Below, in pieces: positions 33,397 through 42,298 of a DNA stretch of 64,000 bases. This stretch comes from Bog-532 sp963833835. Its GTDB lineage: Bacteria; Actinomycetota; Actinomycetes; Streptosporangiales; Streptosporangiaceae. Under the pieces are notes generated by a model, which was not told where the DNA came from, made no database searches, and saw nothing but the letters and a program-made list of their open reading frames with translations. How positions within the stretch are numbered: position 1 is the stretch's first letter; each line of letters starts with the position of its first letter. The stretch lies in the NCBI GenBank assembly GCA_963833835.1, contig CAWHZI010000014.1, positions 62,001-126,000 on the forward strand, written 5' to 3'. The position numbers and the translations under genes were made by a program.

Positions 33397-34515
33397 TCAC
33401 GCCCGCCAGATGAGCACGAGGGCACAGTCGTCGGCGCTGCCGACGTCCCGCTGCAAGGCGGTCACCAGGTCACCGGCGCCGGTACGGAAGCCGGTCTGGA
33501 CCAGCCGTTCGGCCTCACCGAGGAGCTTGTCGATGCCGTCGTCGATATCGCGGCCCGGGGCTTCGACCAGCCCGTCGGTGTACAGGATGATCGCGTCGCC
33601 CCGGCGCAGCACGCCGTCTTCGCTGCTGGTCGGCACGGCCTGGATATCTTCCACCACGCCGAGCACGATCCCGCGGGCCTGGGTCACCCGCCAGCGGCCG
33701 CTGGCCGCGTCGTAGTGGACGGCGGGCAGGTGCCCGGCGGAGGAGGTCACGTACTCCCCCGAGGTCAGGTCCAGTGACAGGTGCACCGCGGTGACGAAGC
33801 CCTCGTTCCATCGGCCACGGCGCATGTAGGCGTTGGCCGCGGCCAGGAAGTCAGTGCTCGGCACCGAGCCGAGCAGGCCGCCGAACGCCCCGGACAGCAG
33901 CAGGGCCCGGGTGCCGGCGTCGATGCCCTTGCCGGATACGTCGACCAGGGCCACCTCGAGCGTCTTGCCGTCGGAGTAGGACACCACAAAGTCGCCACCG
34001 AACGACGCACCGCCGGCGGGCCGGAGCACGACATCCGAACCCCAGCCCTCCCCCAGCACGGGAAGCTTGCCCTGATCCCGGATCCGGTCCCGCAGCTCGA
34101 TCAGCATCTGGTTGCCGCGCAGGCCCTGCAGCCCGAGCTTGGCCCGGGTCCGGGCCAGCACGTCGGCGAAGATGGCGGTGATCACGATCGTGGCCACGAT
34201 GCCCGGTCCCGCCTTGTGGCCAACGATGTCGTACACGAGCGTGGCCGCGCAGAGGACGAACAGGACCCGCAGCGCCCGGACCCACAACAGCAGGCCGCCC
34301 GCCAGAATGGGCAGGATCATCACGCCGGGCGAGAACCACCACTCCGACAGGTGCGCCGCCGCCACGCCGATGGCCACCACGGCCAGCGAGAGCCCGAACG
34401 CCAGCCGCCGGTTCCGCGTGATGAACTGCCTGCTCGCAGCGTCACGCAGCTGCTGCACGCGGGCACGCAATCCGTGCCCGGCGCGCGGCGGAGGATGGTC
34501 CGGCCGGGAAACCAT
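33397..34515 (-). CDS. Membrane-anchored SpoIIE/PP2C-type phosphatase
   Basis: A 372-residue protein. After a basic N-terminus there are three or four TM segments (about residues 38-56, 63-80, 83-96 and 102-118: LAFGLSLAVVAIGVAAAHLS, MILPILAGGLLLWV, FVLCAATLVYDIVG, IVATIVITAIFADVL). The cytosolic part is a PPM-type serine phosphatase like SpoIIE/RsbU: FGGDFVVSYSDG, LVDVSGKGIDAG, SSAGHLPAVHY, IILYTDGLVEA and SADDCALVLIW hold the metal-binding Asp and Gly residues. Such enzymes often act on anti-anti-sigma factors; no partner gene is nearby. ATG 34515. Confidence 0.88.
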   Translation of the reverse strand: MVSRPDHPPPRAGHGLRARVQQLRDAASRQFITRNRRLAFGLSLAVVAIGVAAAHLSEWWFSPGVMILPILAGGLLLWVRALRVLFVLCAATLVYDIVGHKAGPGIVATIVITAIFADVLARTRAKLGLQGLRGNQMLIELRDRIRDQGKLPVLGEGWGSDVVLRPAGGASFGGDFVVSYSDGKTLEVALVDVSGKGIDAGTRALLLSGAFGGLLGSVPSTDFLAAANAYMRRGRWNEGFVTAVHLSLDLTSGEYVTSSAGHLPAVHYDAASGRWRVTQARGIVLGVVEDIQAVPTSSEDGVLRRGDAIILYTDGLVEAPGRDIDDGIDKLLGEAERLVQTGFRTGAGDLVTALQRDVGSADDCALVLIWRA

Positions 34516-34687
34516 AATGGCGGCACTGTATCCGCAATCGCTCCCGGTTTACCGGCCGGCACGCCCCGTCAGCAAGCGGTTCGCTGGACCGCCGGAAGCG
34601 GTTCGCTGGGCCATCGCTGCGGCCGGGAACCAGGCGGGGGACCTAAAAGAGTGGCCTTTTCCGGGCCCGCGGTGTAGCAAGACAGAC

Positions 34688-35932
34688 ATGACGGAGCCCT
34701 ACCCGATCCGCCCCATCACCCCCGCTGAATTCGACGCCTTCCACCTGACGGACCAGCTCGCCTTCCACGGCGGACCCATCTCGGCCGAGGAACGCGGCCA
34801 CATCATGGCCCGCTTCGAGTTCGACCGCAGCCTGGTCGCGTTCGACGGCGGCAGGCAGGTCGGTGGCACGGCCGCGTTCTCGTTCCGGCTGCGGATCCCG
34901 GGCGCGGACGTGCCCGCGGCCGGGGTCAGCTGGGTCTCGGTGCTGCCCACTTACCGGCGGCGGGGCATCCTGCGCTCGCTCATGCGCCGGCAACTGGCTG
35001 ACATCCGGGACCGCGGCGAAGCTCTCGCCGTGCTGTGGGCGGCCGAGTCGGTGCTGTACGGGCGGTACGGATACGGTCAGGCGTCCTGGAACCTGGCCTA
35101 CACGATCCGCCGGGGTGAGGGCGGCCTGGCCGCGGACGCACCCTCCGACCCGGAGCTGCGGCTGCGGATCACCGAGCCGGGGCAGGCCCGGGCCGAGCTG
35201 GCCAAGGTCCACGAGGACGCGTTCGAGACCCGCCCGGGCTTCTTCCGGCGCGACGAGCTGTGGTGGGACCGGTACCTGTGGGATCCGGAGTCCGAGCGGA
35301 AGGGCGCCTCCCCGCTGCGCTGCGTGCTGGCCGAGGACGACGCGGGTCCCCGCGGGTACTCCCTCTACTCCGGCCGTGGCGACTGGGACGACGACTCGTT
35401 CCTGCCCACCGGGACGATCAACGTCCGGGAGCTGGTCGCGACCGACCCCGCGGCCAGCGCGGCGCTGTGGGGCGACCTGCTCAGCCGCGACCTGACGGCC
35501 GAGATCCACGCCCGGGTACGCCCGGTCGATGACCCGGTGCAGTTCCAGCTGGCCGACCCGCGGCGGCTGCGCACGGTGCTCAGCGACGCGCTGTGGGCCC
35601 GGATCACGGACCTGCCGGCCGCAATGACCCAGCGCCGGTACGCCAGCCCGGTCGACGTGGTGCTGGACGTGCGGGACGACATGTTCGAGGAGAACACCGG
35701 CCGCTGGCGGCTGCGGGCCGACGAGTCCGGCCGGGCCAGCTGCGACCCGGTGGACGCCGGCGCGGACATCGAGCTCGGCATCGCCGAGCTGGGGGCGGCC
35801 TACCTGGGCGGCACCCGGCTCGGAGCGCTGGCCGCCGCGGGCCGGGTCCGCCAGCTGCGGTCCGGGGCCCTTGGCCAGCTGTCCGCCGCCATGTCCTGGG
35901 ACCCCGCACCCTGGTGCCCGGTGATCTTCTGA
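34688..35932 (+). CDS. Eis-like N-acetyltransferase
   Basis: A 414-residue protein of the Eis family, whose members acetylate amines, including aminoglycosides in mycobacteria. The tripartite design is seen: GNAT domain with the acetyl-CoA-binding SVLPTYRRRGILRSLMRRQ near residue 87-105, the catalytic-tyrosine region ESVLYGRYGYG near 120, a second GNAT-like region, and a C-terminal SCP2-like domain ending in CPVIF, the free C-terminal Phe being the family's catalytic base. Start ATG 34688; no clear Shine-Dalgarno. Whether this copy confers aminoglycoside resistance cannot be told. Confidence 0.9.
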   Translation: MTEPYPIRPITPAEFDAFHLTDQLAFHGGPISAEERGHIMARFEFDRSLVAFDGGRQVGGTAAFSFRLRIPGADVPAAGVSWVSVLPTYRRRGILRSLMRRQLADIRDRGEALAVLWAAESVLYGRYGYGQASWNLAYTIRRGEGGLAADAPSDPELRLRITEPGQARAELAKVHEDAFETRPGFFRRDELWWDRYLWDPESERKGASPLRCVLAEDDAGPRGYSLYSGRGDWDDDSFLPTGTINVRELVATDPAASAALWGDLLSRDLTAEIHARVRPVDDPVQFQLADPRRLRTVLSDALWARITDLPAAMTQRRYASPVDVVLDVRDDMFEENTGRWRLRADESGRASCDPVDAGADIELGIAELGAAYLGGTRLGALAAAGRVRQLRSGALGQLSAAMSWDPAPWCPVIF

Positions 35933-35999
35933 GCTGCACTGGTCTTCTGAGCTGGACTGGCCGGAGTCAACGAGCGGACGGGCGGGCATGATGGCGGGC

Positions 36000-36287
36000 A
36001 TGAAGGTGACGCTGAGCGCGGCGATGCGGGCGCGGGACGTATCGCGGCCGCGGGCCGACGACGAGGAAGCCGCTCGCCGGGCCGACGGGGCAGGGGCCAG
36101 CGGGCCCGGAGCCAGCGGGCCGGGAGCCGCGGGGAACGCCGCCGGGAGCGCCCGGGGCCGGGCCGGCCGACCCGACAGCGCGGACCGGCCCGAGCGGCCC
36201 GAGAGCCGTGGTGAGGGTCGCACCGAGAGCAGCGACCGATCCGCTACGCCGAAGAACTCAGCCGGCCGCCGGCGTAAGCGCCGTTAG
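36000..36287 (+). CDS. Small disordered basic protein
   Basis: A 95-residue hypothetical protein beginning MKVTLSAAMRARDVSRPRAD, a pattern I believe recurs at the start of small actinobacterial proteins, followed by Gly/Ala/Ser-rich and Arg/Glu-rich sequence and ending GRRRKRR. No fold or function is apparent. GGCGGGC precedes the ATG; an alternative ATG at 35988 exists. Coding status rests on reading frame and the N-terminal pattern. Confidence 0.5.
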   Translation: MKVTLSAAMRARDVSRPRADDEEAARRADGAGASGPGASGPGAAGNAAGSARGRAGRPDSADRPERPESRGEGRTESSDRSATPKNSAGRRRKRR

Positions 36288-36301
36288 CTAGGCGAGCGGC
36301 G

Positions 36302-36775
36302 TCAGCTGGATGGGATCGGCGGCAGCTCGCCCGACTTCTCATACGCGGCGACCTCGGCCAGCCGGCGGGCGTGCCGCGCCGCCCCGGAGAACTCGGTCTC
36401 CACGAAGGTCTGGGCGAACGAGACCGCGTCGTCGATGCTGTACATCCGGGCCCCGAGGCTGAGCACGTTGGCGTCGTTGTGCAGCCGGGCCAGCTGGGCG
36501 GTCTCGGTGGTCCAGGCCAGCGCGGCGCGGATCCCGGGGACCTTGTTGGCCGCGATCTGCTCGCCGTTGCCCGACCCGCCGATCACAATGCCCAGGCTGC
36601 CCGGGTGCGCGATGACGTTGATGGCCGCGCGCATGACGTACACGGGATAGTCATCGTCGTCGACGTACGTGGACGGCCCGCAGTCTTCCGGCTGGTGCCC
36701 GTGCTCGGACAGCCACTCCACCAGGCGACCTTTGAGCTCGAATCCGGCGTGATCAGATCCCAGAAATACCTGCAC
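36302..36775 (-). CDS. rpiB: Ribose-5-phosphate isomerase B
   Basis: A 157-residue sugar-phosphate isomerase of the RpiB/LacAB fold, interconverting ribose 5-phosphate and ribulose 5-phosphate. VFLGSDHAGFELKGRLVEWL is the substrate phosphate region, and GIVIGGSGNGEQIAANKVPGIRAALAW holds the actinobacterial active site in which Glu (GEQ) stands where E. coli RpiB has Cys. HNDANVLSLGARM follows as in the family. GTG 36775 is used because it fits the family length and a -10 box (TACACT) ends 7 bases upstream, implying a leaderless mRNA; the longer frame upstream is not homologous. Confidence 0.93.
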   Translation of the reverse strand: MQVFLGSDHAGFELKGRLVEWLSEHGHQPEDCGPSTYVDDDDYPVYVMRAAINVIAHPGSLGIVIGGSGNGEQIAANKVPGIRAALAWTTETAQLARLHNDANVLSLGARMYSIDDAVSFAQTFVETEFSGAARHARRLAEVAAYEKSGELPPIPSS

Positions 36776-36782
36776 CCGGGAG

Positions 36783-36788
36783 AGTGTA
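36783..36788 (-). promoter_or_regulatory. -10 box for leaderless rpiB
   Basis: On the minus strand TACACT is followed by seven bases (CTCCCGG) and then the rpiB GTG. No ribosome binding site is present, so transcription probably starts at the start codon. Confidence 0.5.
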
Positions 36789-36851
36789 GGCCCGGGGGTC
36801 ACACCGCCCGGGGCCCGCCCGGGCCTGACGGCCCGGGGCGGGGCGAGTTTG

Positions 36852-37469
36852 TTAATCGAAAATGGGGTCCCGGGTGCGGCTGCGCTTGAGCTCGAAGAAG
36901 CCGTCCGTCTCCGCGATGGCCAGCACGCCGTCCCAGAGCTTGGCGGCAGCGTCACCACGCGGGATCGGGGACACCACGGGGCCGAAGATGGACGTGCCCT
37001 TGACCGAGATGACCGGGGTGCCAACCTCGTAGCCGACCCGGTCCATGCCGTCCTTGTGGCTGGCCTTGAGGGCCTCGTCGTACTCGGTGGACTCGGCCGC
37101 GTCGGCCAGGCTGGTGGGCAGGCCGGCCTCCTTCAGCGCGGCCTCGTAGGTGGCGCGCTCGCGCGGGGCCTTCTCGTGGTGGAACTTGGTCCCCAGCGCG
37201 GTGTACAGCTTGCCCAGGACCTCGGGGCCGTACTGCTGCTGAGCCGCGATGCAGATGCGGACCGGACCCCAGCCGGTGGCCAGCAGCTGCTTGTACTGGT
37301 CGGAGATGTCGTCCTTGCCGCTGTTCAGCACGGACAGGCTCATCACGTGCCAGTGCGGCGTGACCGGGCGGACCTTCTCTACCTCACCGATCCACCGCGA
37401 GGCGATCCAGGCCCACGGGCAGATCGGGTCGAACCAGAAGTCAACGACGGTGTTCTCCTGCTCGGGCAT
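36852..37469 (-). CDS. Mycothiol-dependent reductase, Rv2466c-like, with CPWA site
   Basis: A 205-residue DsbA-fold oxidoreductase closely resembling M. tuberculosis Rv2466c, a mycothiol-dependent nitroreductase/mycoredoxin. Shared landmarks are VVDFWFDPICPWAWIASRW at residues 8-26, HVMSLSVLNSGKDD, WGPVRICIAAQQQ, VGTPVISVKG, FGPVVSPIPRGD and the C-terminal FFELKRSRTRDP. The redox site is CPWA instead of CPWC, so only the nucleophilic Cys remains; a monothiol mechanism with mycothiol is likely. ATG 37469 follows AAGGAG. Confidence 0.9.
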   Translation of the reverse strand: MPEQENTVVDFWFDPICPWAWIASRWIGEVEKVRPVTPHWHVMSLSVLNSGKDDISDQYKQLLATGWGPVRICIAAQQQYGPEVLGKLYTALGTKFHHEKAPRERATYEAALKEAGLPTSLADAAESTEYDEALKASHKDGMDRVGYEVGTPVISVKGTSIFGPVVSPIPRGDAAAKLWDGVLAIAETDGFFELKRSRTRDPIFD

Positions 37470-37665
37470 GCGCGCTCCTTGTACTGGGCCAGTCGTAGTG
37501 GGCTATAGAACAGAACCTGGTTGCGTCTGCGACAACCGGAGGCCGGCGCGGCTCATTCCGCGACTCATACGACTTCCGCGACTTCCGTGACCGGACATGA
37601 ATAGGCCGGGAACAGCGTGGCAGGATGGCAAGGCGCGGGCGGCGCACGACGAAGGAGATCAGCAG

Positions 37666-40194
37666 GTGCCAGACAATCTCACGCAGGACGAGGCCCGAGC
37701 CCGGGCCACGGTCGTCACAGTGTCGTCGTATCAGGTCGACCTCGACCTGATCGGCAGTGATAGCACGTTCCCGTCGGTCACGGTGGTCCGCTTCCAGTGC
37801 GCTGGCGCCGGGTCGGAGACGTTCATCAACCTGACCGCACCCAAGGTGCTGGAGATCACGCTCAACGGGTCGCCGCTCCCGCTGGACGCCTTCGACGGTG
37901 ACCGGATCACGCTGACCAACCTGGCCGCCGACAACGAGCTGCGGGTGGTCGCGGAATGCGCCTACTCGCGCAGCGGTGAGGGCCTGCACCGCTTCACCGA
38001 CCCGACCGACGGCGGCGTCTACCTGTACTCCGACCTGGAGACGTTCGACGCGCACCGGATCTACGCCTGCTTCGACCAGCCCGACCTGAAGGCGACCTAC
38101 GAGCTGACCGTGACCGCGCCCGCGGACTGGCAGGTCGTGTCGAACATGGCCCCGGACTCCGAGGAAGCGGCCGGCGACTCGGCCAAGCGCTGGCACTTCC
38201 CGCCCACGCCGGTCATGTCGAACTACATCACCGCGATCGCGGCCGGCCCCTACCACGTGGTGCGGGACTCCCACGACGGCATCCCGCTCGGCATCTACTG
38301 CCGCCAGTCGCTGGCCCAGTACCTCGACGCCGACGAGATCTTCCAGGTCACCAAGCAGGGCTTCGACTTCTACCACCAGGCCTTCGGCGTACGGTACGCG
38401 TTCGGCAAGTACGACCAGCTCTTCGTGCCCGAGTTCAAGGAAGGCGCGATGGAGAACGCGGGCTGCGTGACGTTCCTGGAGGACTACATCTTCCGGTCGC
38501 GGGTGACCGACTTCGCCCGCGAGGCCCGGGCCGAGACGATCCTGCACGAGATGGCGCACATGTGGTTCGGCGACCTGGTCACCATGCGCTGGTGGGACGA
38601 CCTGTGGCTGAACGAGTCGTTCGCGACCTGGGCGGGCACGCTGGCCGAGGCCGAGGCGACCCGCTGGCCGTCGGCCTGGACCACGTTCGCCCAGCTCTAC
38701 AAGGCCTGGGCCTACCGGCAGGACCAGCTGCCGTCCACGCACCCGATCGCGGCTGACATCGGTGACATCGAGGCCGTCGAGGTCAACTTCGACGGAATCA
38801 CCTACGCCAAGGGCGCGTCGGTGCTCAAGCAGCTGGTCGCGTACGTGGGCCGGGACAACTTCCTGGCCGGGGTCCGGCGGTACTTCGACGAGAACGCCTG
38901 GGGCAACGCGACCCTGGCCGACCTGCTGCTGGCGCTGGAGGAGACGTCCGGCCGGCAGCTGACCGGCTGGTCCCGCGAGTGGCTGCAGACGGCCGGGGTG
39001 AACACGCTGCGACCGGACTACGAGCTGGACTCCCAAGGCCGGTTCACCTCGTTCGCGGTGCTCCAGGAGGCGGTGCCGGAGTACCCGGTGCTGCGCTCGC
39101 ACCGGATCGCGATCGGCCTGTACGACCGGGGCGAGGACGGACTGGTCCGCCGACACCGGGTGGAGACCGACATCAGCGGCGAGCGGACCGAGATCGCCGA
39201 GCTGGCGGGCGAGCACCGGCCCGACCTGGTGCTGCTCAACGACGACGACCTGACCTACGCCAAGATCCGGCTGGACGACCACTCGCTCGGCACCCTGGTC
39301 CAGTCGATCGGGGAGTTCCGCGACTCGCTGGCCGCCGCGCTGGCCTGGTCGGCCGCGTGGGACATGTGCCGTGACGCGGAGATGGCGGCCCGGGACTACG
39401 TGCGGCTGGTCATGCTGGGTGTCGCCTCGGTGGCCGACATCAGCGTGACCCAGACGCTGCTGCGCCAGGCGTCCCAGGCCGTCCGGCGGTTCGCCGACCC
39501 GTCCTGGCGGGACGAGGGCCTGGCCTACATGGGCGACGCCCTGCACGAGCTGCTGACCGCCGCGGCACCCGGCAGCGACGCCCAGCTGGCCTACACCCAG
39601 GCCCTGGCCGGCGTGGCCAGCTCGGACGGGCACCTGAACCTGCTGGCCAGCCTGCTCGACGGGACGACCACGCTCGACGGCCTGACCATCGACACCGACC
39701 TGCGCTGGACGCTGCTGCACCGCCTGGTCAGCCGGGGCCGGGCCGGGACGGCCGAGATCGACGCCGAGCTGGCCCGGGACGCCACCGACGCCGGCGAGCG
39801 TCACGCCGCGGCGGCCCGGGCCGCCCTGCCGGACCCGGCCAGCAAGCAGCGGACCTGGGACGAGATCGTGGCCGGGCGGCTGCCCAACGCGGTGTTCCGC
39901 GCCACCCTGAGCGGGTTCGCCAACCCGGACCAGGATGCGCTGACCGCCCCGTTCCGTGACCCGTTCTTCAGCGCGCTGGCCGACGTCTGGGTCAACTGGA
40001 GCTCGGACATGGCCAAGCGGTTCGTCCTGATCGGCTACAGCGTGTGCCCCACGGACGCCGAGACGATCAGGATCACCGACACCTACATCGCCAAGAACCA
40101 GCCGGCCGCGGCGCTGCGGCGGCTGCTGGTGGAAGGTCGCGACGACGTGGCCCGCGCGCTGCGCTGCCGGGAACGGGACGCCCTGGCCGGCTGA
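37666..40194 (+). CDS. pepN: Aminopeptidase N (M1 family)
   Basis: An 842-residue zinc aminopeptidase removing N-terminal residues from peptides in the cytoplasm. The substrate-binding GAMENAG motif is at about residue 261 and the zinc site HEMAHMWFGDL (HEXXH) near 294 with the third ligand in NESFATW about 19 residues later; the ERAP1-like C-terminal helical domain follows, giving the length usual for actinobacterial PepN. GTG 37666 is preceded by GAAGGAG at good distance; an ATG at 37597 lies upstream with no ribosome binding site. Confidence 0.95.
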   Translation: MPDNLTQDEARARATVVTVSSYQVDLDLIGSDSTFPSVTVVRFQCAGAGSETFINLTAPKVLEITLNGSPLPLDAFDGDRITLTNLAADNELRVVAECAYSRSGEGLHRFTDPTDGGVYLYSDLETFDAHRIYACFDQPDLKATYELTVTAPADWQVVSNMAPDSEEAAGDSAKRWHFPPTPVMSNYITAIAAGPYHVVRDSHDGIPLGIYCRQSLAQYLDADEIFQVTKQGFDFYHQAFGVRYAFGKYDQLFVPEFKEGAMENAGCVTFLEDYIFRSRVTDFAREARAETILHEMAHMWFGDLVTMRWWDDLWLNESFATWAGTLAEAEATRWPSAWTTFAQLYKAWAYRQDQLPSTHPIAADIGDIEAVEVNFDGITYAKGASVLKQLVAYVGRDNFLAGVRRYFDENAWGNATLADLLLALEETSGRQLTGWSREWLQTAGVNTLRPDYELDSQGRFTSFAVLQEAVPEYPVLRSHRIAIGLYDRGEDGLVRRHRVETDISGERTEIAELAGEHRPDLVLLNDDDLTYAKIRLDDHSLGTLVQSIGEFRDSLAAALAWSAAWDMCRDAEMAARDYVRLVMLGVASVADISVTQTLLRQASQAVRRFADPSWRDEGLAYMGDALHELLTAAAPGSDAQLAYTQALAGVASSDGHLNLLASLLDGTTTLDGLTIDTDLRWTLLHRLVSRGRAGTAEIDAELARDATDAGERHAAAARAALPDPASKQRTWDEIVAGRLPNAVFRATLSGFANPDQDALTAPFRDPFFSALADVWVNWSSDMAKRFVLIGYSVCPTDAETIRITDTYIAKNQPAAALRRLLVEGRDDVARALRCRERDALAG

Positions 40195-40200
40195 GCCCTG

Positions 40201-40239
40201 GCCCGGGGCTACCGCCTGCGCTGGGCGGTGGCCCCGGGC
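40201..40239. terminator. Bidirectional terminator hairpin
   Basis: Arms 40201-40216 and 40224-40239 pair at 15 of 16 positions around a 7-base loop. The hairpin lies between the ends of pepN and the convergent phosphotransferase gene. Confidence 0.65.
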
Positions 40240-40249
40240 TGGTGCCGCC

Positions 40250-41023
40250 TCACAGCTGGGATCTCAGCACGTCGAACTCGCAGCCGGGCGAGGATGGGTC
40301 GAAGCCGTGCTCGATCAGCCAGCGGGCCGCCTGCAGGCTGCGCAGCGACCACCACGCGCGGATCACGTCGAGGTCGACGTCGGTGCCGTAGCCGGCCACG
40401 ACGTCGCCAAGGTGCTCCTCGTGTCCCAGGGTCAGGATGGCGAGGTCGTGCAGAGCATCGCCCTGGCCCGCCTCGGACCAGTCGATCACGCCGGTGATCT
40501 CGTCACCGTCGACGAACACGTGGGTGATCTGCAGGTCGCCGTGCGTGAACACCGGTGTCCACGGCCGGAGCGCAGCCTCGGCAATCCGGCGGTTGCGCGT
40601 GACCAGGTCGGCGGGCAGGACGTCGAACGCGGCGAGCCACTCGCATTCGCCATCGAGCTCCGATGCGATCTCGTCGAGGCTCCGGCCGGGCCATGGCGGC
40701 AGCGGCGCGTCGTGCAGCCTCCGGGCGGCGGCTCCCGCCGCGGCCCACGCCGCCGGCGACGCGGTCGACGGCTGGCCGAGGCGGCCGAGGGCCGTCCCGC
40801 CGACGGCGGCGAGCGCGAGCACGGGCGGCTTCCGCCACAGGACCTCCGGAGTCGGGATCGGCGCCAGCGCCATCGCCTCGACCTCGACGTCGGTGCGCGT
40901 CTGATCAGCGTCGATCTTCAGGAACACATCGCCGACGCGCAGGGTCGCGCGCTCGTTGTGGGCGACGACGACCTCGACCTCCTCCACACCGGCCATTGTC
41001 GCGGGGATGACCACCGCCGTCAT
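40250..41023 (-). CDS. APH-fold phosphotransferase
   Basis: A 257-residue protein of the aminoglycoside phosphotransferase/choline kinase-like fold. It has FLKIDADQ as the N-lobe Lys region, the catalytic-loop sequence THGDLQITHVFVDGDEITG near residue 163 and the metal-binding GVIDWSEAGQGDALHDLA. The canonical HGDXXXXN Asn is His here, a form I believe is common in uncharacterised actinobacterial members. Substrate unknown; antibiotic resistance is not implied by the fold. It ends close to pepN and begins just 3-prime of arsM on the same strand. Confidence 0.82.
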   Translation of the reverse strand: MTAVVIPATMAGVEEVEVVVAHNERATLRVGDVFLKIDADQTRTDVEVEAMALAPIPTPEVLWRKPPVLALAAVGGTALGRLGQPSTASPAAWAAAGAAARRLHDAPLPPWPGRSLDEIASELDGECEWLAAFDVLPADLVTRNRRIAEAALRPWTPVFTHGDLQITHVFVDGDEITGVIDWSEAGQGDALHDLAILTLGHEEHLGDVVAGYGTDVDLDVIRAWWSLRSLQAARWLIEHGFDPSSPGCEFDVLRSQL

Positions 41024-41028
41024 CGGGT

Positions 41029-41829
41029 TTATGTCGGCCGTCTGTGCGTCGGCTCTTGGACGGCCGCCGTTGATCGAGGCTTGACGGCCTGGATGATGGC
41101 GGAGTGCAGGCCGTCGGCCACCTGATGGGTGGGCTTGATATGCACAGCGGTGAATCCTGCTCGCGACATCCCGTCCCGGTATTCGGTGAAGGACAGTGCC
41201 CCGGCGATGGCACCGACCTGGTGTCCTCGGGCGAGGCGTTCGGCTGGGGTGAGGTGGTCTTCGGCGATGAGGTCGCTGACGCCGAACCGGCCGCCGGGCC
41301 GCATCACGCGGAAGCTCTCGGCCAGCACCGCCTGCTTGTCCCCGGACAGGTTGATGACGCAGTTGGAGATGATCACATCGACCGACGCGTCGGGTAGCGG
41401 GATGGCCTCGATGTGCCCGTGGAGGAACTCCACGTTGACCGCGCCCGCCTCGGCCGCGTTCGCCCGGGCCAGGTCAAGCATTTCGCCGGTCATGTCCAGG
41501 CCGTAGGCCTTCCCGGCTGGGCCGACACGCCGCGCGGACAGCAGCACGTCGATGCCGCCGCCCGAGCCCAGGTCCAGGACGGTTTCTCCCTCGCCAAGGT
41601 CAGCGACGGCGAGCGGGTTGCCGCAGCCCAGGCTGGCCGCTATCGCGTCGCCGGGCACCTGGCCTTGCTCGGCGTCGGTGTACAGCTCAGCACCGGTCAC
41701 GATCTCGCCGGGCGCTTTGCAGGTGTCACCGCAGGTGGCGACGCCGCCGTCCGTGACCGCAGCAGCGGCGCTGGCGTACCGGGCCCGGACCCGCTCACGC
41801 ACCTCATCCAGTTCATCTGCCCTGGTCAC
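41029..41829 (-). CDS. arsM: Arsenite S-adenosylmethyltransferase
   Basis: A methyltransferase of about 266 residues that adds methyl groups from SAM to trivalent arsenic. Signature features are the Cys-containing N-terminus (ATCGDTCKAPGE), SLGCGNPLAVADLGEGETVLDLGSGGG with the SAM motif, and SNCVINLSGDK, which holds one of the conserved As-binding Cys. The third, usually in a GCIAGAL motif, is Ala here (GAIAGALSFTEYRDGM). The start is unsettled: GTG 41829 (VTRADELDE) is given, GTG 41841 would add four residues and sits next to GAGAGG. It lies 20 bases after arsR and is read with it. Confidence 0.9.
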   Translation of the reverse strand: MTRADELDEVRERVRARYASAAAAVTDGGVATCGDTCKAPGEIVTGAELYTDAEQGQVPGDAIAASLGCGNPLAVADLGEGETVLDLGSGGGIDVLLSARRVGPAGKAYGLDMTGEMLDLARANAAEAGAVNVEFLHGHIEAIPLPDASVDVIISNCVINLSGDKQAVLAESFRVMRPGGRFGVSDLIAEDHLTPAERLARGHQVGAIAGALSFTEYRDGMSRAGFTAVHIKPTHQVADGLHSAIIQAVKPRSTAAVQEPTHRRPT

Positions 41830-41849
41830 GGCGATCAGCACCTCTCGGG

Positions 41850-42209
41850 TTAGGCGGGCGGGCAGCCGATGAGCGTGCCCAGGCTGGCCAGGGCTTGCGT
41901 GCGAGCGCGGTAGTAGACCCAGACGCCGCGCTTTTCCCGGTCCAGCAAGCCCACGTCATGCAGCACCTTGAGGTGGTGGCTGATCGTGGGCTGAGACAGG
42001 TCAAATGCGTCGTTCAGGTCGCAGACGCACGCCTCGCCACCGGGATGGGACGCCACGATCGACATCAGCCGCAGCCGCACCGGGTCAGCCAGCGCCTTGA
42101 GCAGCGGCGCGACCTGCTCGGCCTGCTCCGCTGACAACGGCTCGACCGACAGCGGCGCGCAGCATGCGACGGTGCCCGCCGGGTCCAGCACCGTCAAAGA
42201 CTTAGACAT
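41850..42209 (-). CDS. arsR: ArsR-family metalloregulator
   Basis: A 119-residue winged-helix repressor, released from DNA by trivalent arsenicals. It has the ArsR core LLKALADPVRLRLMSIVASH, the helix with metal-binding Cys EACVCDLNDAF (ELCVCDL-type site), the recognition helix LSQPTISHHLKVLHDVGLL and the wing KRGVWVYY. An additional CC pair near the N-terminus (VACCAPL) may contribute ligands. ATG 42209 is chosen since it leaves the usual length; the TAGAC/GTCTA dyad spans it. It is the first gene of arsR-arsM and divergent from arsI-arsC. Confidence 0.93.
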   Translation of the reverse strand: MSKSLTVLDPAGTVACCAPLSVEPLSAEQAEQVAPLLKALADPVRLRLMSIVASHPGGEACVCDLNDAFDLSQPTISHHLKVLHDVGLLDREKRGVWVYYRARTQALASLGTLIGCPPA

Positions 42210-42237
42210 GCGTCTATATTGACAGGCCCTGATGTCT
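42204..42237. promoter_or_regulatory. Candidate ArsR operator/divergent promoter
   Basis: The region between arsR and arsI has the dyad TAGACATGCGTCTA (5-bp arms) covering the arsR ATG, and AGACAT is inverted again as ATGTCT at 42232-42237. TTGACA at 42219-42224 may be the rightward -35 for arsI. Positions suggest simultaneous control of both operons. Confidence 0.5.
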
Positions 42238-42298
42238 CGTGGCAAGGTCGGCAGCGAGCAGACATAGACACTCGTCAAAGTCCCAGCCGGAGGTCCCC

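Noticed and set aside
40250..41023. Aminoglycoside resistance gene
   Set aside because: The APH fold covers many substrates; there is no resistance-specific pattern or mobile element nearby, so only the fold is called.
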